DNA of 64,000 nucleotides from Mycobacterium ahvazicum (GCF_900176255.2 NZ_FXEG02000005.1:372001-436000); one strand, 5' to 3'. Positions 16,653 through 26,214 are shown, counted from the stretch's first letter. Numbers and translations are program-made. The notes: a model not told the origin generated them from the sequence alone.

Positions 16653-17765
16653 CTAACGCGCCGCGCGCATTAACTCCGGGCAGTGACAGACCCGATTCCC
16701 CCCGGCGCGTTTGGCCTCGTACATCGCGGCGTCGGCGCTACCGATCAAATCGTCGATCACTTTCATGTCGGCAATCGTCGGAAGCTCGGCAAGAGCGATC
16801 GCGGAAGTCCCGATGCTCGCGGTGATCGAGAAGGGAATGTCGGCGACCGCTTGACGGAGCCGTTCGGTCATGGTGGCGTGCTGCGGCGTGGCTGCGGTGT
16901 CGACAACGACAAATTCCTCGCCGCCGACACGAGCAATCACCGCCGCGGGCCGGCAGTTCTGTTCGAGCGCCGAGCCGACCGCGACCAACGCCTGGTCGCC
17001 GACCGCATGCCCCTGGGTGTCGTTGATCTGCTTGAAGTTGTCCAGGTCGATGACCACCGTCACGAGATAGGTGCCCGGCGGCCGACCGTGCAATGCCATC
17101 AACTCCGCCACCGCGTTGTAGAACGAGCGCCGGTTGTGCAGGCCGGTGAGTGAATCGCGGTCGGTGCTGCGCAGGTCGTTGCGCAACGTATGCATCAGCG
17201 ACAGAACGCCAAAGGGCACGCCGATATTGAGCACCGCAATGGTGATCAGCCCGGCGCTGATCAGCGCTACGTCGCCGTCGGCGGCGATGAATCGGTGCGC
17301 CAAGATCGCCGCGCAGATCACGGCCACGACGAAGTTGGTGATCACCATGCGACGCGAGTGGAAGTATGCGATGAAGCCACCGAGAATGGCGAAAACCGTG
17401 CAACCCATCAGCCCGGTGTAAGGATTGGACAAGCACAGGGATGCGACGGCAATAGCCGCCATTGCCGAAAACGCGAACAGGATCGATTGCCGTCTCGTGG
17501 GCCAATGGACCAACCACAATGTCGCGCCGACCACCCCCAGCACCGATATCGCGACGGAAATTACCCGCAAAACCGGCTGGTTGGGTCCGGTGGGGCTCCA
17601 CAGCATGATCGTCGGCAGCGTGCTCTGTGCGGCGATAGCAACGAAATTTGACCTTTGCCAGACTTTCTGCAGACCGCGGTTCTTCAAATAGGTGCTGAGC
17701 AGGTCATAGTGATCAGATTGCTGCATTATCGACCTGCTCACCCGAATCGGGCGCAACGACATCAT
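16653..17765 (-). CDS. Membrane diguanylate cyclase (GGDEF)
   Basis: 370 residues. Five to six hydrophobic helices (residues about 42-195) form a membrane sensor region of unknown ligand. A GGDEF domain follows (about 200-365) with DRDSLTGLHNRRSF, the metal-binding VVIDLDNFKQINDTQGH and the active-site signature GGEEF (281-285). It should make cyclic di-GMP from GTP. The usual allosteric RxxD site five residues before the signature is absent (RPAA), so product inhibition may be missing. An internal ATG at 17726 with better spacing is an alternative start. It diverges from an EAL-DICT gene, giving a synthesis/degradation pair. Confidence 0.92.
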   Translation of the reverse strand: MMSLRPIRVSRSIMQQSDHYDLLSTYLKNRGLQKVWQRSNFVAIAAQSTLPTIMLWSPTGPNQPVLRVISVAISVLGVVGATLWLVHWPTRRQSILFAFSAMAAIAVASLCLSNPYTGLMGCTVFAILGGFIAYFHSRRMVITNFVVAVICAAILAHRFIAADGDVALISAGLITIAVLNIGVPFGVLSLMHTLRNDLRSTDRDSLTGLHNRRSFYNAVAELMALHGRPPGTYLVTVVIDLDNFKQINDTQGHAVGDQALVAVGSALEQNCRPAAVIARVGGEEFVVVDTAATPQHATMTERLRQAVADIPFSITASIGTSAIALAELPTIADMKVIDDLIGSADAAMYEAKRAGGNRVCHCPELMRAAR

Positions 17766-18045
17766 GCACCGGAATTGCCACGTGAAGAATTAAATACCTA
17801 AGACATTGTTGGCGCATATCGGAGAACCGCATTCATCACTCCACTGGCGCTACCTAGCGGAGTAGCCGGTGTGTGCGCTAACAAGTGAACCGGGGACCGC
17901 GTCGCCATCCACCCTATGAAGAGGCCCCAGGCCGACCACTCATTGGGGTAGTCGGCGTGGGGAAAGCGGGTAGTGATGCAATGAAACACGGTGTTCGGAG
18001 TTAGCGTTGAATTCATGACCGCTGGATGTTCGCGCAGGTAGCCCT
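17766..18045. other. 280-bp divergent intergenic region between the c-di-GMP genes
   Basis: It contains the promoters for both the cyclase and the EAL-DICT protein. I see no strong palindrome or recognizable RNA; a leftward open frame here has no family resemblance. Confidence 0.5.
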
Positions 18046-19296
18046 GTGATGACCCCTGGCCCGACAATGACCGAGGCTCTTGACGAGGCGGTCATGGGTA
18101 CGGGGCTGAGCTCGGCATATCAGCAGGTCGTGGCGCTGCCGAGCGAAATCGTCGTTGGCTATGAGGCATTGGCTCGCTGGCCAGAGTTGGACAATCCATC
18201 GCCCATCGACGTATTTGCCCGCGCCGAACAGACCGGCCGTTTGAATACGCTGGATCGTGCCTGCATTACTGCCGCTGCCCGAGGAGCGTTGCTGGGCTCG
18301 TCGACTCCCGGAATGCTGCTGCTGATCAATTGCGAACCCGCAACGTCGCACATCGACCTGGCACAAGATGACGACCTCATGCACGCCGCCTCGCGCTTCC
18401 GCCTCACTTTCGAAGTCACCGAGCGGGGATTGTTGACCAATCCGCGCGCGCTGCTGCGCAAGGTCGTGGCGCTGCGTTCGCTGGGGTTCGCGATCGCGCT
18501 CGACGACATCGGCTCACGCCCCGATTCGCTGGTGTTGCTTGACGTGCTGTCGCCCGAAATCTTGAAACTCGACATGGGCTTGATACAACGCCAACCGGAT
18601 CGGCTGCAGGCCCGCACCGTCGCGGCCATCACCGCGCACCACGAGCGGACCGGTGCCGTGATTTGCGCGGAAGGTATCGAAACGGAGGAGCATCTCGAAC
18701 AGGCGTTGGCGTACGGCGCCACGCTCGGTCAAGGTATGCGGTTCGGCGGTCCCGGGGAGCTTCCGAGCACGCGACGGGCGTTCTCGTGGCCGGCGCGAAA
18801 GATGCAGTCAGCACCGACGAAAATCGCCCCGGCGAATCTTGGCCTGGCAGAAGCGGTTCCGACCACCCGGATCGTCCGCAAGGACACCGTCACCGAACTC
18901 GCCCGACACATCGGCCGGATGGCCGTCACTGCTGAAACCCCGCCGATGATTCTCTTCACGCTGAAGGACACCCGCGACATTCACGAGATGTCACAACAAA
19001 ACCTCTCGATGCTTGCCGAAAGATCGCCGCTGGTAGCGGTTTTCGGCCAGCATCTGCCCGAAGAGCTGGGACCGCGAGTCAGGCAGGTGCGGCTTGACCC
19101 CGACGACCCGTTGACGAACGAATCGACCGTCTTGGTGCTCGGCCCCGACACCGCCGCGGCGCTGATCGCGCGCGAGCGAACGTTCCCCGCGTGCGGGCCC
19201 GACGCGGAGGGAGATCGGCGTTACGAGATGTCGATCACCTTCGACCGGGCCCGCGTCACGGCGGCGGCGCGAAGCCTGCTCGACCGGCTCGCGTGA
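18046..19296 (+). CDS. EAL-domain c-di-GMP phosphodiesterase with C-terminal DICT sensory domain
   Basis: 416 residues. The EAL domain (about 20-245) keeps the catalytic set: EAL (40-42), Asn95, Glu123, DD at 153-154, Lys174, Glu209 and Gln229, so it should cleave cyclic di-GMP to pGpG. The C-terminal part (about 275-416, KDTVTELARHIGRMA... TVLVLGPDTAAALIARE) fits the DICT domain found with GGDEF/EAL and two-component proteins, probably a sensor. No membrane segment is seen, so it is cytosolic. The start is GTG 18046 or ATG 18049. It stops 4 bp before the convergent LuxR gene. Confidence 0.9.
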   Translation: MMTPGPTMTEALDEAVMGTGLSSAYQQVVALPSEIVVGYEALARWPELDNPSPIDVFARAEQTGRLNTLDRACITAAARGALLGSSTPGMLLLINCEPATSHIDLAQDDDLMHAASRFRLTFEVTERGLLTNPRALLRKVVALRSLGFAIALDDIGSRPDSLVLLDVLSPEILKLDMGLIQRQPDRLQARTVAAITAHHERTGAVICAEGIETEEHLEQALAYGATLGQGMRFGGPGELPSTRRAFSWPARKMQSAPTKIAPANLGLAEAVPTTRIVRKDTVTELARHIGRMAVTAETPPMILFTLKDTRDIHEMSQQNLSMLAERSPLVAVFGQHLPEELGPRVRQVRLDPDDPLTNESTVLVLGPDTAAALIARERTFPACGPDAEGDRRYEMSITFDRARVTAAARSLLDRLA

Positions 19297-19300
19297 TCGA

Positions 19301-22105
19301 TCAGGGCAGGATTTCGCGCCGACGCGCCTCCGCGATTGATTCGCCGCGTCGTGCGACCCCCAACTTGACGTAGATACCCTTCAGGTACCACTTGACGGTG
19401 TTGATCGTGACGCCGAGATTGCGGGCGATCTGCTTGTTTGTCATGCCGCGTTCCAGCAGGCGCAGGATTTCCACTTCACGGCTGCTGAGCCCTTCCTCGG
19501 GCAAGGAGTTGCGTTCGCCGGGAAGACCGATCATCGGAATCGCCGCCTTCTGGGCGTCGAAGTGCGCGGTGGTCAGCAGCAATGACAGGTATTCGGCCGG
19601 CACCTCAGGCAATTCGGTGTCTCGTCGACCGGTCCGGCTCGCCTCCCGAAGGCCGACAATGACATTGAGCAACTCGGGCCCGGCGTCGACGACGGTGCGA
19701 AGTAGACCGGCCTTAGCACCCGCGATCAGTGCGGGCACCAGTTCCTCGGTAGCGGCGCACGCATTGCCCGCCAAAGCGTGTGCCCGGCAAAGGGCTACGG
19801 TGCTGGCGACGTCGGCATAGCGCGCGCCCGCGTCACGGTTGTCCTGCCGGACCGCGGAAAGTAGATCGATCGCGGCGTCGTGATTGCCGCGTGCGCTGAG
19901 AATCTGCGCACGCATCACCAGCCGGTAGTGACGCACGGCCATGGCGATGCTGTTGGCACCCGACGGCAGTTCGGTGGCCTGGCGGTCGAGAACGTCCTGC
20001 GCCCGGTCGATGTCGCCCGCCGCCAGGTGCAGGCTCAGGCGGGCACAGTCGAGGGCGGCAGACAATCTGGGTAGCGAGAGTTGTTGTGCCGCTTGATTTC
20101 CCTCGTCGAGCAAGGAGTAAGCGTCATCGATGTCGCCGCGCAACACCTTGATCCGCGCCAGGGTGTTGTAGGTCGCGATCATGAAGTCGGCAACACCACT
20201 TTCCGCCCCGAGCTCGTGACATTCCTCCAAAAGTGTTTCGGCGGCTTCGATTTCGCCGCGCTCGTAGCACAGCCGACCTACCAATGCGCCCGCCAGCCGC
20301 GCGGCGTGTGAATGCTCGCCGGCCATGCTCCGGGCCAGATCACGGCCCTCGACGTAGCGCTGTTCGGCGGCGTCCAGATCGAGCTGGGCGAACGCCGCCA
20401 GCCCGGCGAAGCATCGTCCATAAACGCCGGCAAAGGGGCCACTGGCCATTTCGTGAAATGGGTTGGCCCACTGCTGGCGCGCGAGCGCCCTGTCGTAGGC
20501 GAAGGTGTGGATGTCGACGAACGTGCAGATGTTCGACGAGACCGCCACCAGGAACGGCCGGCAGGCCGGCTTCTCCACCAGGCAGGGCGCAACCAGAGCG
20601 GCGGCACGATCGATGCGGTCGCGGTAGACGTCGGTACACGCCTGCACGACGTCGGCCTCGCCGAGGATCGCGGAAGCCGCCGCATCGGATGCCCCGTCCA
20701 GGGCGGCACGGACGTGATCCAGTGCGATCTGAGCGTCCTCGGCGCGCTGCAGCAGACAATTCGCCCACGCGATCGCGATCTGCAGCGTAGGCCTGGTCGG
20801 CACCAGATCCTTCGGCAGTCTGTTGACCAGCCCGAGCAGGCTGGCCATCCGGCTGTGCTCGACGAGGTACATGGCCTGCTGCTCCACCAGATCGACGGCC
20901 TCGGTCTCCTCACCCGCGGCCAGCGCGTGCGTGACCGCCTCACCGAGCAGTCCCTGCTCGGAAAACCAGCCCGACGCGGTCCGGTGCAGGTCCACGATCC
21001 GGTCGGCGTGATCGCGTTCCAGACGCTGGCGCAGGTATCCGCCGAAGAGGTGGTGGTAGCGAAACCACTCGCGGTTGTCGTCGAGTGGCATCAGGAACAT
21101 GTCGCGGCGTTCGAGCTCTTCGAGAATGGCCTGGCCGCGAGGCTGGCCGCTGACGGCCGCAGCGAGGCCACCACACAGGCGATCGCAGATCGAGGTGGTC
21201 AGCAAAAAGTCGAGCAGCTCGCTGGGCAGGCCGTCCAGCACATTCTCGGCCAGATAGTCGCCGATCGAATGGTGACGGCCGGAGAAGCCGCTGATCAGCC
21301 CGACGGCGTCCTTGGTGTTGCGCAGCGACAGGGTGGCCAGTTGCAGCGCGGCGATCCAGCCGTCAGTGCTGGACCACAGCCGCAGCACGTCGTCGCCGTC
21401 GAGCTCGAGCGCGTTGAGGTCGAGTAGGAACGCCGCGGATTCACGTTGGTCGAACCGCAAGAGCGTCGCGTCGATTTCGCTGACCTGGTCGCGCACCTTG
21501 AGCTTGCCGATCGCCGGTGTACGGGTCCGGCTGATCACGATCAGGTGCAGGTTGTCCGGGCCGACGTCGAGCAGGAATTCCAGCGCCGCGATCGTCTCGG
21601 GATCGTCGATCAGATGCCAGTCGTCGAGCACAATCGCCACGGGCAGACGGTATTCCGCGACCTGGTTGACCAGCTCGGCCAGCACGTAACGCCGCGCGTC
21701 GCGGGAGTGCTGTTCGAGGAGATCGGCCAGTTCGGCGCCCACCGTGGGCTCGACGCGACGGGCCGCCTCGATGAGGCTGCGCAGGAAGGAGTAGACGTCG
21801 TTGTCGTCGCGGTCGAGACTGATCCATGCCGTTGGTACGCCTTCGGCACGCAATTCGCGCTGCCATTGCATCGCCAGGGTGGTCTTGCCGAATCCGGCCG
21901 GTGCGTGGATCAAGGCCAAGCGCTTGCTGCGGTTGGCGCGCAGCAAGTCGATGAGGCGGTCGCGGGCGACGAGCTTGCCGAGGTAGGTGGGCGGTTGGAT
22001 CCTGGTGGCGACGATCCGTGCGGAGCGCGCGTTGGTCTGCACCAAATACGCCTCCCCTCCCGCGGCTGCCCGGAATGCAGCGAGGCAGCTTATCCGATCC
22101 CCCAT
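19301..22105 (-). CDS. MalT-like LuxR-family regulator (LAL type, ATP-dependent)
   Basis: Large regulator of about 934 residues. A STAND-type NTPase module is at the N-terminus with Walker A APAGFGKTT (about residue 70) and Walker B VAIVLDDWH; a TPR-rich middle (about 400-800) likely binds partners or inducer; the C-terminal LuxR helix-turn-helix is LSSREVEILRLLERGMTNKQ followed by IARNLGVTINTVKWYL. It should activate transcription after inducer and ATP binding. The start is uncertain (TTG 22120, GTG 22108 or ATG 22105). Its target is unknown; it is convergent with the EAL-DICT gene. Confidence 0.88.
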   Translation of the reverse strand: MGDRISCLAAFRAAAGGEAYLVQTNARSARIVATRIQPPTYLGKLVARDRLIDLLRANRSKRLALIHAPAGFGKTTLAMQWQRELRAEGVPTAWISLDRDDNDVYSFLRSLIEAARRVEPTVGAELADLLEQHSRDARRYVLAELVNQVAEYRLPVAIVLDDWHLIDDPETIAALEFLLDVGPDNLHLIVISRTRTPAIGKLKVRDQVSEIDATLLRFDQRESAAFLLDLNALELDGDDVLRLWSSTDGWIAALQLATLSLRNTKDAVGLISGFSGRHHSIGDYLAENVLDGLPSELLDFLLTTSICDRLCGGLAAAVSGQPRGQAILEELERRDMFLMPLDDNREWFRYHHLFGGYLRQRLERDHADRIVDLHRTASGWFSEQGLLGEAVTHALAAGEETEAVDLVEQQAMYLVEHSRMASLLGLVNRLPKDLVPTRPTLQIAIAWANCLLQRAEDAQIALDHVRAALDGASDAAASAILGEADVVQACTDVYRDRIDRAAALVAPCLVEKPACRPFLVAVSSNICTFVDIHTFAYDRALARQQWANPFHEMASGPFAGVYGRCFAGLAAFAQLDLDAAEQRYVEGRDLARSMAGEHSHAARLAGALVGRLCYERGEIEAAETLLEECHELGAESGVADFMIATYNTLARIKVLRGDIDDAYSLLDEGNQAAQQLSLPRLSAALDCARLSLHLAAGDIDRAQDVLDRQATELPSGANSIAMAVRHYRLVMRAQILSARGNHDAAIDLLSAVRQDNRDAGARYADVASTVALCRAHALAGNACAATEELVPALIAGAKAGLLRTVVDAGPELLNVIVGLREASRTGRRDTELPEVPAEYLSLLLTTAHFDAQKAAIPMIGLPGERNSLPEEGLSSREVEILRLLERGMTNKQIARNLGVTINTVKWYLKGIYVKLGVARRGESIAEARRREILP

Positions 22106-22477
22106 CACATCTTTATCCAAACCGTCCGCCCTTTGCTAGACCTGGGACTTTCGGACCGGGTGATACGGCGGTCGCAGGCGGCGCGGCCGCGGGCTCCTAC
22201 TACGGTCGCAGATCAAGATCGAACCTCAGCACGATGCGTGGGAATAGCCGAAATTCGTAGCGTCGATGCATGACACAACACGAGGAGCGATCCGATGGCT
22301 GACATCGGCGATGTGTCGCGGCGTCCGGCATCCGTCGAACGTGCATCGGTGACCGGCTGGTGTGCCGGGGTGGTTTTCCCGGCGAATTCAGCCCAGGTCG
22401 GCGTCGGGTCGTTCCCGTTACCGCACAACAGTATTGGCCGCTTACTCGCGGACTTGGTGGTAGGAGCGCGCGAGGCG
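22106..22477. other. Gap between the LuxR gene and a response-regulator remnant
   Basis: About 370 bp without a credible gene. A 76-codon rightward frame starts at 22295 behind GAGGAG, but it resembles nothing and stops inside the remnant that follows; it may be decayed sequence from the same lost gene. Confidence 0.4.
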
Positions 22478-22785
22478 GCAACGGCCACAGTTTCCTCGAC
22501 CCCGCCGTCACCGCGCGGGTTCTGAGCAACTATCGCGCCAGTGCTGCACCATCGGCGGTCCCGACCGTCTCGATCGACGAGCTCACTCCCCGCGAGCGCG
22601 ATGTGCTCACGCTGATTGCCAAGGGGCACACCAACGCTGAGATCGCCGAAGAGCTATTCATCTCGGGCCTCACGGTCAAGACGCACATCGGACGCATCTT
22701 CACCAAGCTCGGGTTGCGCGATCGCGCCGCCGCGATCGTCTTCGCCTACGAACACCGCATCATCGCCCCGTCGCGACCCGATGGC
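22478..22785 (+). pseudogene. Remnant of a NarL/FixJ-type response regulator (output domain only)
   Basis: In one frame the sequence reads GHSFLDPAVTARVLSNYRAS, then a full LuxR-type helix-turn-helix (LTPRERDVLTLIAKGHTNAE, IAEELFISGLTVKTHIGRIF, TKLGLRDRAAAIVFAYEH). This is the C-terminal third of a NarL-type response regulator. No receiver domain precedes it, and the frame loses its own stop codon and reads on antisense through the neighbouring gene. The right break is at the end of the DUF4185 gene. I read it as a gene truncated at both ends; translation of the output domain from an internal GTG cannot be excluded. Confidence 0.75.
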
Positions 22786-24297
22786 CTACGGCAGCACCGT
22801 GTGCATCAACATCACGTCGTATGCGGACCACAGCGACAGGTTGAAGTACAGGTCCCGGCCCGACGACCACGGGTGGATCATCGGCGCGTAGATGCCGCCG
22901 GGCATCTGGAACGACGACACGAGCGGCTGCTCCCCACTCCACGGTCCCGTCGGCGTCGGCGCGGTCCGCGCCACGACGTCGTTACTACCGCCGTTGGTGT
23001 ACAGCACCAGGTACTGCTTCAGGTAGCTGTTGTACTGGGCCGACATCTCGCCGACCGGCCCGGGCCAAAGTGGGGTCGCCGCACCAGGATTGGCCGCGAC
23101 CCAGTGCCCGCCGTTGTCGCCGTTCCAATATTGATACTTGCTCAGGTCCGGCAGCTGGGCCGGGGGAACACGCGACAGGTATGCCGCACCACCTCGTCCC
23201 GACGGCGTTCCGAAGTTGTAGATGTAGCCGTCCTGCCCCTTCATGAACGCGCCCATCTGGAAGTTCTCGTTGCCGGGGGTGTACCCGGCGCCGGGCACGG
23301 TGTCGGGCGAAGACGTGCGGATCGAACCGGGGAAGATCCCCCAGTTCTGGCCGTTGTCGTTGGATCTCGCGATGGCCGAATAGTTGGTAGACCATTCGCC
23401 GTCGCGACCCCACTGGCGGATCGACATGTAACTCATGTACTGCGTGCGGCCCAGCGACATGGCCGAGGTCGGAATGATGCCTGTTTCGTGGTTCGCCTTG
23501 TGGATGGTGTTGACGACCTGCTTGGAAAGGCCGTTGGTCCAGACCGGGGAGCCGGAGTAGTTGTTGTTGGGGACCCCGTCGCCGATGTGAATGCCCTGCG
23601 ACAGATCATGGTCGTTACTGCGGAACAGCACGTTGTATCGCCATTGCTGCCCGCGAACCTTGCAATAGCCGAAGGTGTCACCGAAGGCCATCAACGCCTG
23701 GCGGTTGGCGGGATCGCCGTTGTCCCAGATGATCCCGAGGTCCGTGCCGGAAATACCGAAACGTTGCAACGTCTTGTTCGGGCCGTTGGGCCCGGTGACC
23801 CAGTCGACCAGCGACGTCGGCGCTCCGGCGATTTGAGCCGGCGGCGCTGCCGCGTCGGGCGCCGGCTGCGGTGCTGCGGCCGGCGGAGCCGGGGGGGCGG
23901 CGTTCGGCCGAAGGGGCGCCGCGTTCGGCGACTGCGGCAGTCCGGGCACCGGCGGATTCGGCGCCGGCGGCGGCACCCCCCCCGCCTGCGGAACCATCGG
24001 TGCCGAGTATCGCTGGCCGCCGCCGGTGGTCGGCTTGAGGAACGACGAGATCAGCGGGCCCAACTTGGGCAGCGGCGCCTGGTCATTCGCGTGCGAGGGC
24101 CGCCGCCCGGTGGGCGGCTGGACGACCGGCTGAGGCGCGGGTATCGGCGCCTGCACGGGAGGCTCGATGTTCGCCTCGGGCGCACCGCATGGTGTGGCGT
24201 TTGCTAACGGCGCGGGGCCTGCCGCGACGATGTAAGCGATAGCGCCCACCGGCACCAGCGCTAGCGACATGGTCCGAAGAATCCCCGACAAAGTCAT
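22786..24297 (-). CDS. DUF4185 protein, GH183-type endo-D-arabinanase
   Basis: 503 residues. The N-terminus has a signal sequence (LSGILRTMSLALVPVGAIAY), then a long Pro/Ala-rich linker (about 40-165) and a DUF4185 beta-propeller-like domain (about 170-503; FGISGTDLGIIWDNG, MAFGDTFGYC, LFRSNDHDLSQG, ending WSAYDVMLMHTVLP). DUF4185 was recently defined as glycoside hydrolase family GH183, endo-acting on the D-arabinan of arabinogalactan and lipoarabinomannan and conserved in mycobacteria, so a wall-remodelling role outside the membrane is likely. ATG at 24297 has GGAAAGG upstream. Its 3' end abuts a decayed response-regulator gene. Confidence 0.85.
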   Translation of the reverse strand: MTLSGILRTMSLALVPVGAIAYIVAAGPAPLANATPCGAPEANIEPPVQAPIPAPQPVVQPPTGRRPSHANDQAPLPKLGPLISSFLKPTTGGGQRYSAPMVPQAGGVPPPAPNPPVPGLPQSPNAAPLRPNAAPPAPPAAAPQPAPDAAAPPAQIAGAPTSLVDWVTGPNGPNKTLQRFGISGTDLGIIWDNGDPANRQALMAFGDTFGYCKVRGQQWRYNVLFRSNDHDLSQGIHIGDGVPNNNYSGSPVWTNGLSKQVVNTIHKANHETGIIPTSAMSLGRTQYMSYMSIRQWGRDGEWSTNYSAIARSNDNGQNWGIFPGSIRTSSPDTVPGAGYTPGNENFQMGAFMKGQDGYIYNFGTPSGRGGAAYLSRVPPAQLPDLSKYQYWNGDNGGHWVAANPGAATPLWPGPVGEMSAQYNSYLKQYLVLYTNGGSNDVVARTAPTPTGPWSGEQPLVSSFQMPGGIYAPMIHPWSSGRDLYFNLSLWSAYDVMLMHTVLP

Positions 24298-24738
24298 ACC
24301 TTTCCAGGAGCGAGACGCCACATTGACGTACGCAGTTGGCTCATGTGACGATAGTGATTTAAGGGGCTTGTGTGACCAGCGATCAGCTAATAGGTATGCA
24401 TCCGTGACCGTGTCGAAACCCTGGTTTCAAGCCCTTCCCAGCCGGATTTGCTAGGCACTCGTTCTCGTCGCGCGGCCAGCCAGCCACCGGCGCCGGACCA
24501 GGGTGGCTTATGCCCGCCTCTCAGCGACGTTCGGAGGCTGTGCGCCGCCGAGCCGTGGACTGTCGCTGCGAGGCGGGCACAACGGCACCCGCTGAGCGGA
24601 GACTCCTTGCGGCCCTGCGGCACGCGGCCCGCGGAACAAATGACATGGACAACCTGCGTTGCCAGGCCGGCCCGGGTACGCTCCCATGCGCAGCAAACCC
24701 GTCATCGCGGGTGGGCAGTCCGCCAAGGAGGGCGAGCG
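24298..24738. other. 441-bp divergent gap without a recognizable gene
   Basis: The region separates the DUF4185 gene and the MHS transporter. The right half is open in the transporter frame back to about 24448, but has no family similarity and a good ribosome site (AAGGAG, 24725-24730) supports the GTG at 24739. I see no convincing RNA or repeat. Confidence 0.4.
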
Positions 24739-26154
24739 GTGAATACAGGTGATGGGTTGCAGCGCAACCGATTCGGAGCCGGACGCGCTTACCTCAGCCG
24801 AGTGGTCGCCGCCTCCATGGCCGGCACCGTCGTCGAATGGTACGAATTCTTTCTCTATGGCACCGCGGCCACCCTGGTGTTCGCCAAGATCTTCTTCGCC
24901 AAGGGCGGCAACGACCTCGACGCCATCCTGGCCGCGTTCGTGACCTACGCCGTCGGCTTTGCCGCGCGCCCGCTGGGCGGCGTCGTCTTCGGCCAACTCG
25001 GGGATCGGCACGGGCGCAAGAAGCTGCTGCAGCTGAGCCTGGTGCTGGTCGGCGCCTCCACCTTCCTGATGGGTTGCCTGCCGACGTTCGCTCAGATCGG
25101 ATACTGGGCCCCGGCGCTATTGGTGACGCTGCGGTTCATCCAGGGTTTCGCCGTCGGCGGTGAGTGGGGCGGGGCGGTTCTGCTCGTCGCCGAGCACAGC
25201 CCGAACGCCAGCCGCGGTTTCTGGGCAAGTTGGCCGCAGGCCGGTGTGCCGGGCGGCAATATGCTGGCGACCGCGGTGCTGCTGGTTCTCACCTCGACCC
25301 TGTCGGACGCGGAGTTCCTCAGCTGGGGCTGGCGGGTGGCGTTCTGGCTGTCCGCGGTCGTCGTGCTGATCGGCTACTACATCCGCACCAAGGTCACCGA
25401 CGCCCCGATCTTCGTCGAGGCACAGCGGGAGGCGGAGCGCGCCAAGTCGTCTCGGGCCGGCATTTTGGAAGTGATAAAGCGTTATCCGCGCGCCATTTTC
25501 ACCGCCATGGGACTACGGGTGGGCGAAAACATCATGTACTACCTGGTGGTCACCTTCTCTATCACCTATCTCAAGGTGCATGTGCACGCGAACACCAAAA
25601 CCATTTTGTGGTGGCTGCTGGCCGCGCACGCCGCGCATTTCGCGGTCATTCCCTTTTTCGGGCACCTCAGCGATCGATTCGGTAGGCGCCCAGTCTATTT
25701 CGTCGGCGCTGTCGCGACCGCCAGCTGGGGCTTCTTCGCCTTCCCGATGATGAACAGCGGCCACAACGCGGTCATCATGTCCGCGGTCGTCATCGGCCTG
25801 GTGTTCCACGGGGTGATGTACGCGGTTCAGCCGTCCGCCATGGCCGAGATGTTCCCCACCCGGATGCGGTATTCGGGCGTGTCGCTGGGATACCAGGTCA
25901 CGTCGATCGTGGCCGGGTCTCTGGCGCCGATCATCGCGGTTCGCCTGCTCGAGATCTACAACTCGGCGGTGCCCATCGCCTGGTACCTGGCGGGCGCCGC
26001 CGCGGTGAGCGCCGTGGCCGCCGTGGCCGCCCCTGAGACTAAGGGCATCGACCTTGCCGAGGTGGACCGCGCCGACGCTCAGGATGCCGCGGGTCGGTCT
26101 GCCCGGCCTCCCGAGGGACCCGAACCGACCGAGCTTGTCGGGGGCACCCTCTAG
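24739..26154 (+). CDS. MFS metabolite:H+ symporter (MHS family)
   Basis: 471-residue transporter with 12 predicted helices. The MHS subgroup is shown by the N-terminal SMAGTVVEWYEFFLYGTAA, the loop-2 motif GQLGDRHGRKKLL, RFIQGFAVGGEWGGAVLL in helix 4 and the second-half motif GHLSDRFGRRP. MHS proteins (ShiA, ProP, KgtP types) import organic acids, betaines or shikimate with protons; the substrate cannot be told. Start GTG at 24739 follows AAGGAG by 8 bp. It occupies the position where M. tuberculosis has other genes between Rv0914c and Rv0923c. Confidence 0.9.
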   Translation: MNTGDGLQRNRFGAGRAYLSRVVAASMAGTVVEWYEFFLYGTAATLVFAKIFFAKGGNDLDAILAAFVTYAVGFAARPLGGVVFGQLGDRHGRKKLLQLSLVLVGASTFLMGCLPTFAQIGYWAPALLVTLRFIQGFAVGGEWGGAVLLVAEHSPNASRGFWASWPQAGVPGGNMLATAVLLVLTSTLSDAEFLSWGWRVAFWLSAVVVLIGYYIRTKVTDAPIFVEAQREAERAKSSRAGILEVIKRYPRAIFTAMGLRVGENIMYYLVVTFSITYLKVHVHANTKTILWWLLAAHAAHFAVIPFFGHLSDRFGRRPVYFVGAVATASWGFFAFPMMNSGHNAVIMSAVVIGLVFHGVMYAVQPSAMAEMFPTRMRYSGVSLGYQVTSIVAGSLAPIIAVRLLEIYNSAVPIAWYLAGAAAVSAVAAVAAPETKGIDLAEVDRADAQDAAGRSARPPEGPEPTELVGGTL

Positions 26155-26214
26155 CCGCAATGCGCCGGTGAGCAGGGGGAATCGTCGTTCGCACAGGTCA
26201 AAGGCGGCTGAGCG

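Noticed and set aside
17798..18067. 89-codon leftward frame between the c-di-GMP genes
   Set aside because: No family resemblance or ribosome site; overlaps the EAL-DICT start.
22295..22525. 76-codon rightward frame with a ribosome-like site
   Set aside because: It resembles nothing and overlaps the response-regulator remnant in another frame; treated as decayed sequence.
24448..24738. N-terminal extension of the MHS transporter
   Set aside because: In frame but unlike any transporter N-terminus; the GTG at 24739 has a good ribosome site and gives the normal length.
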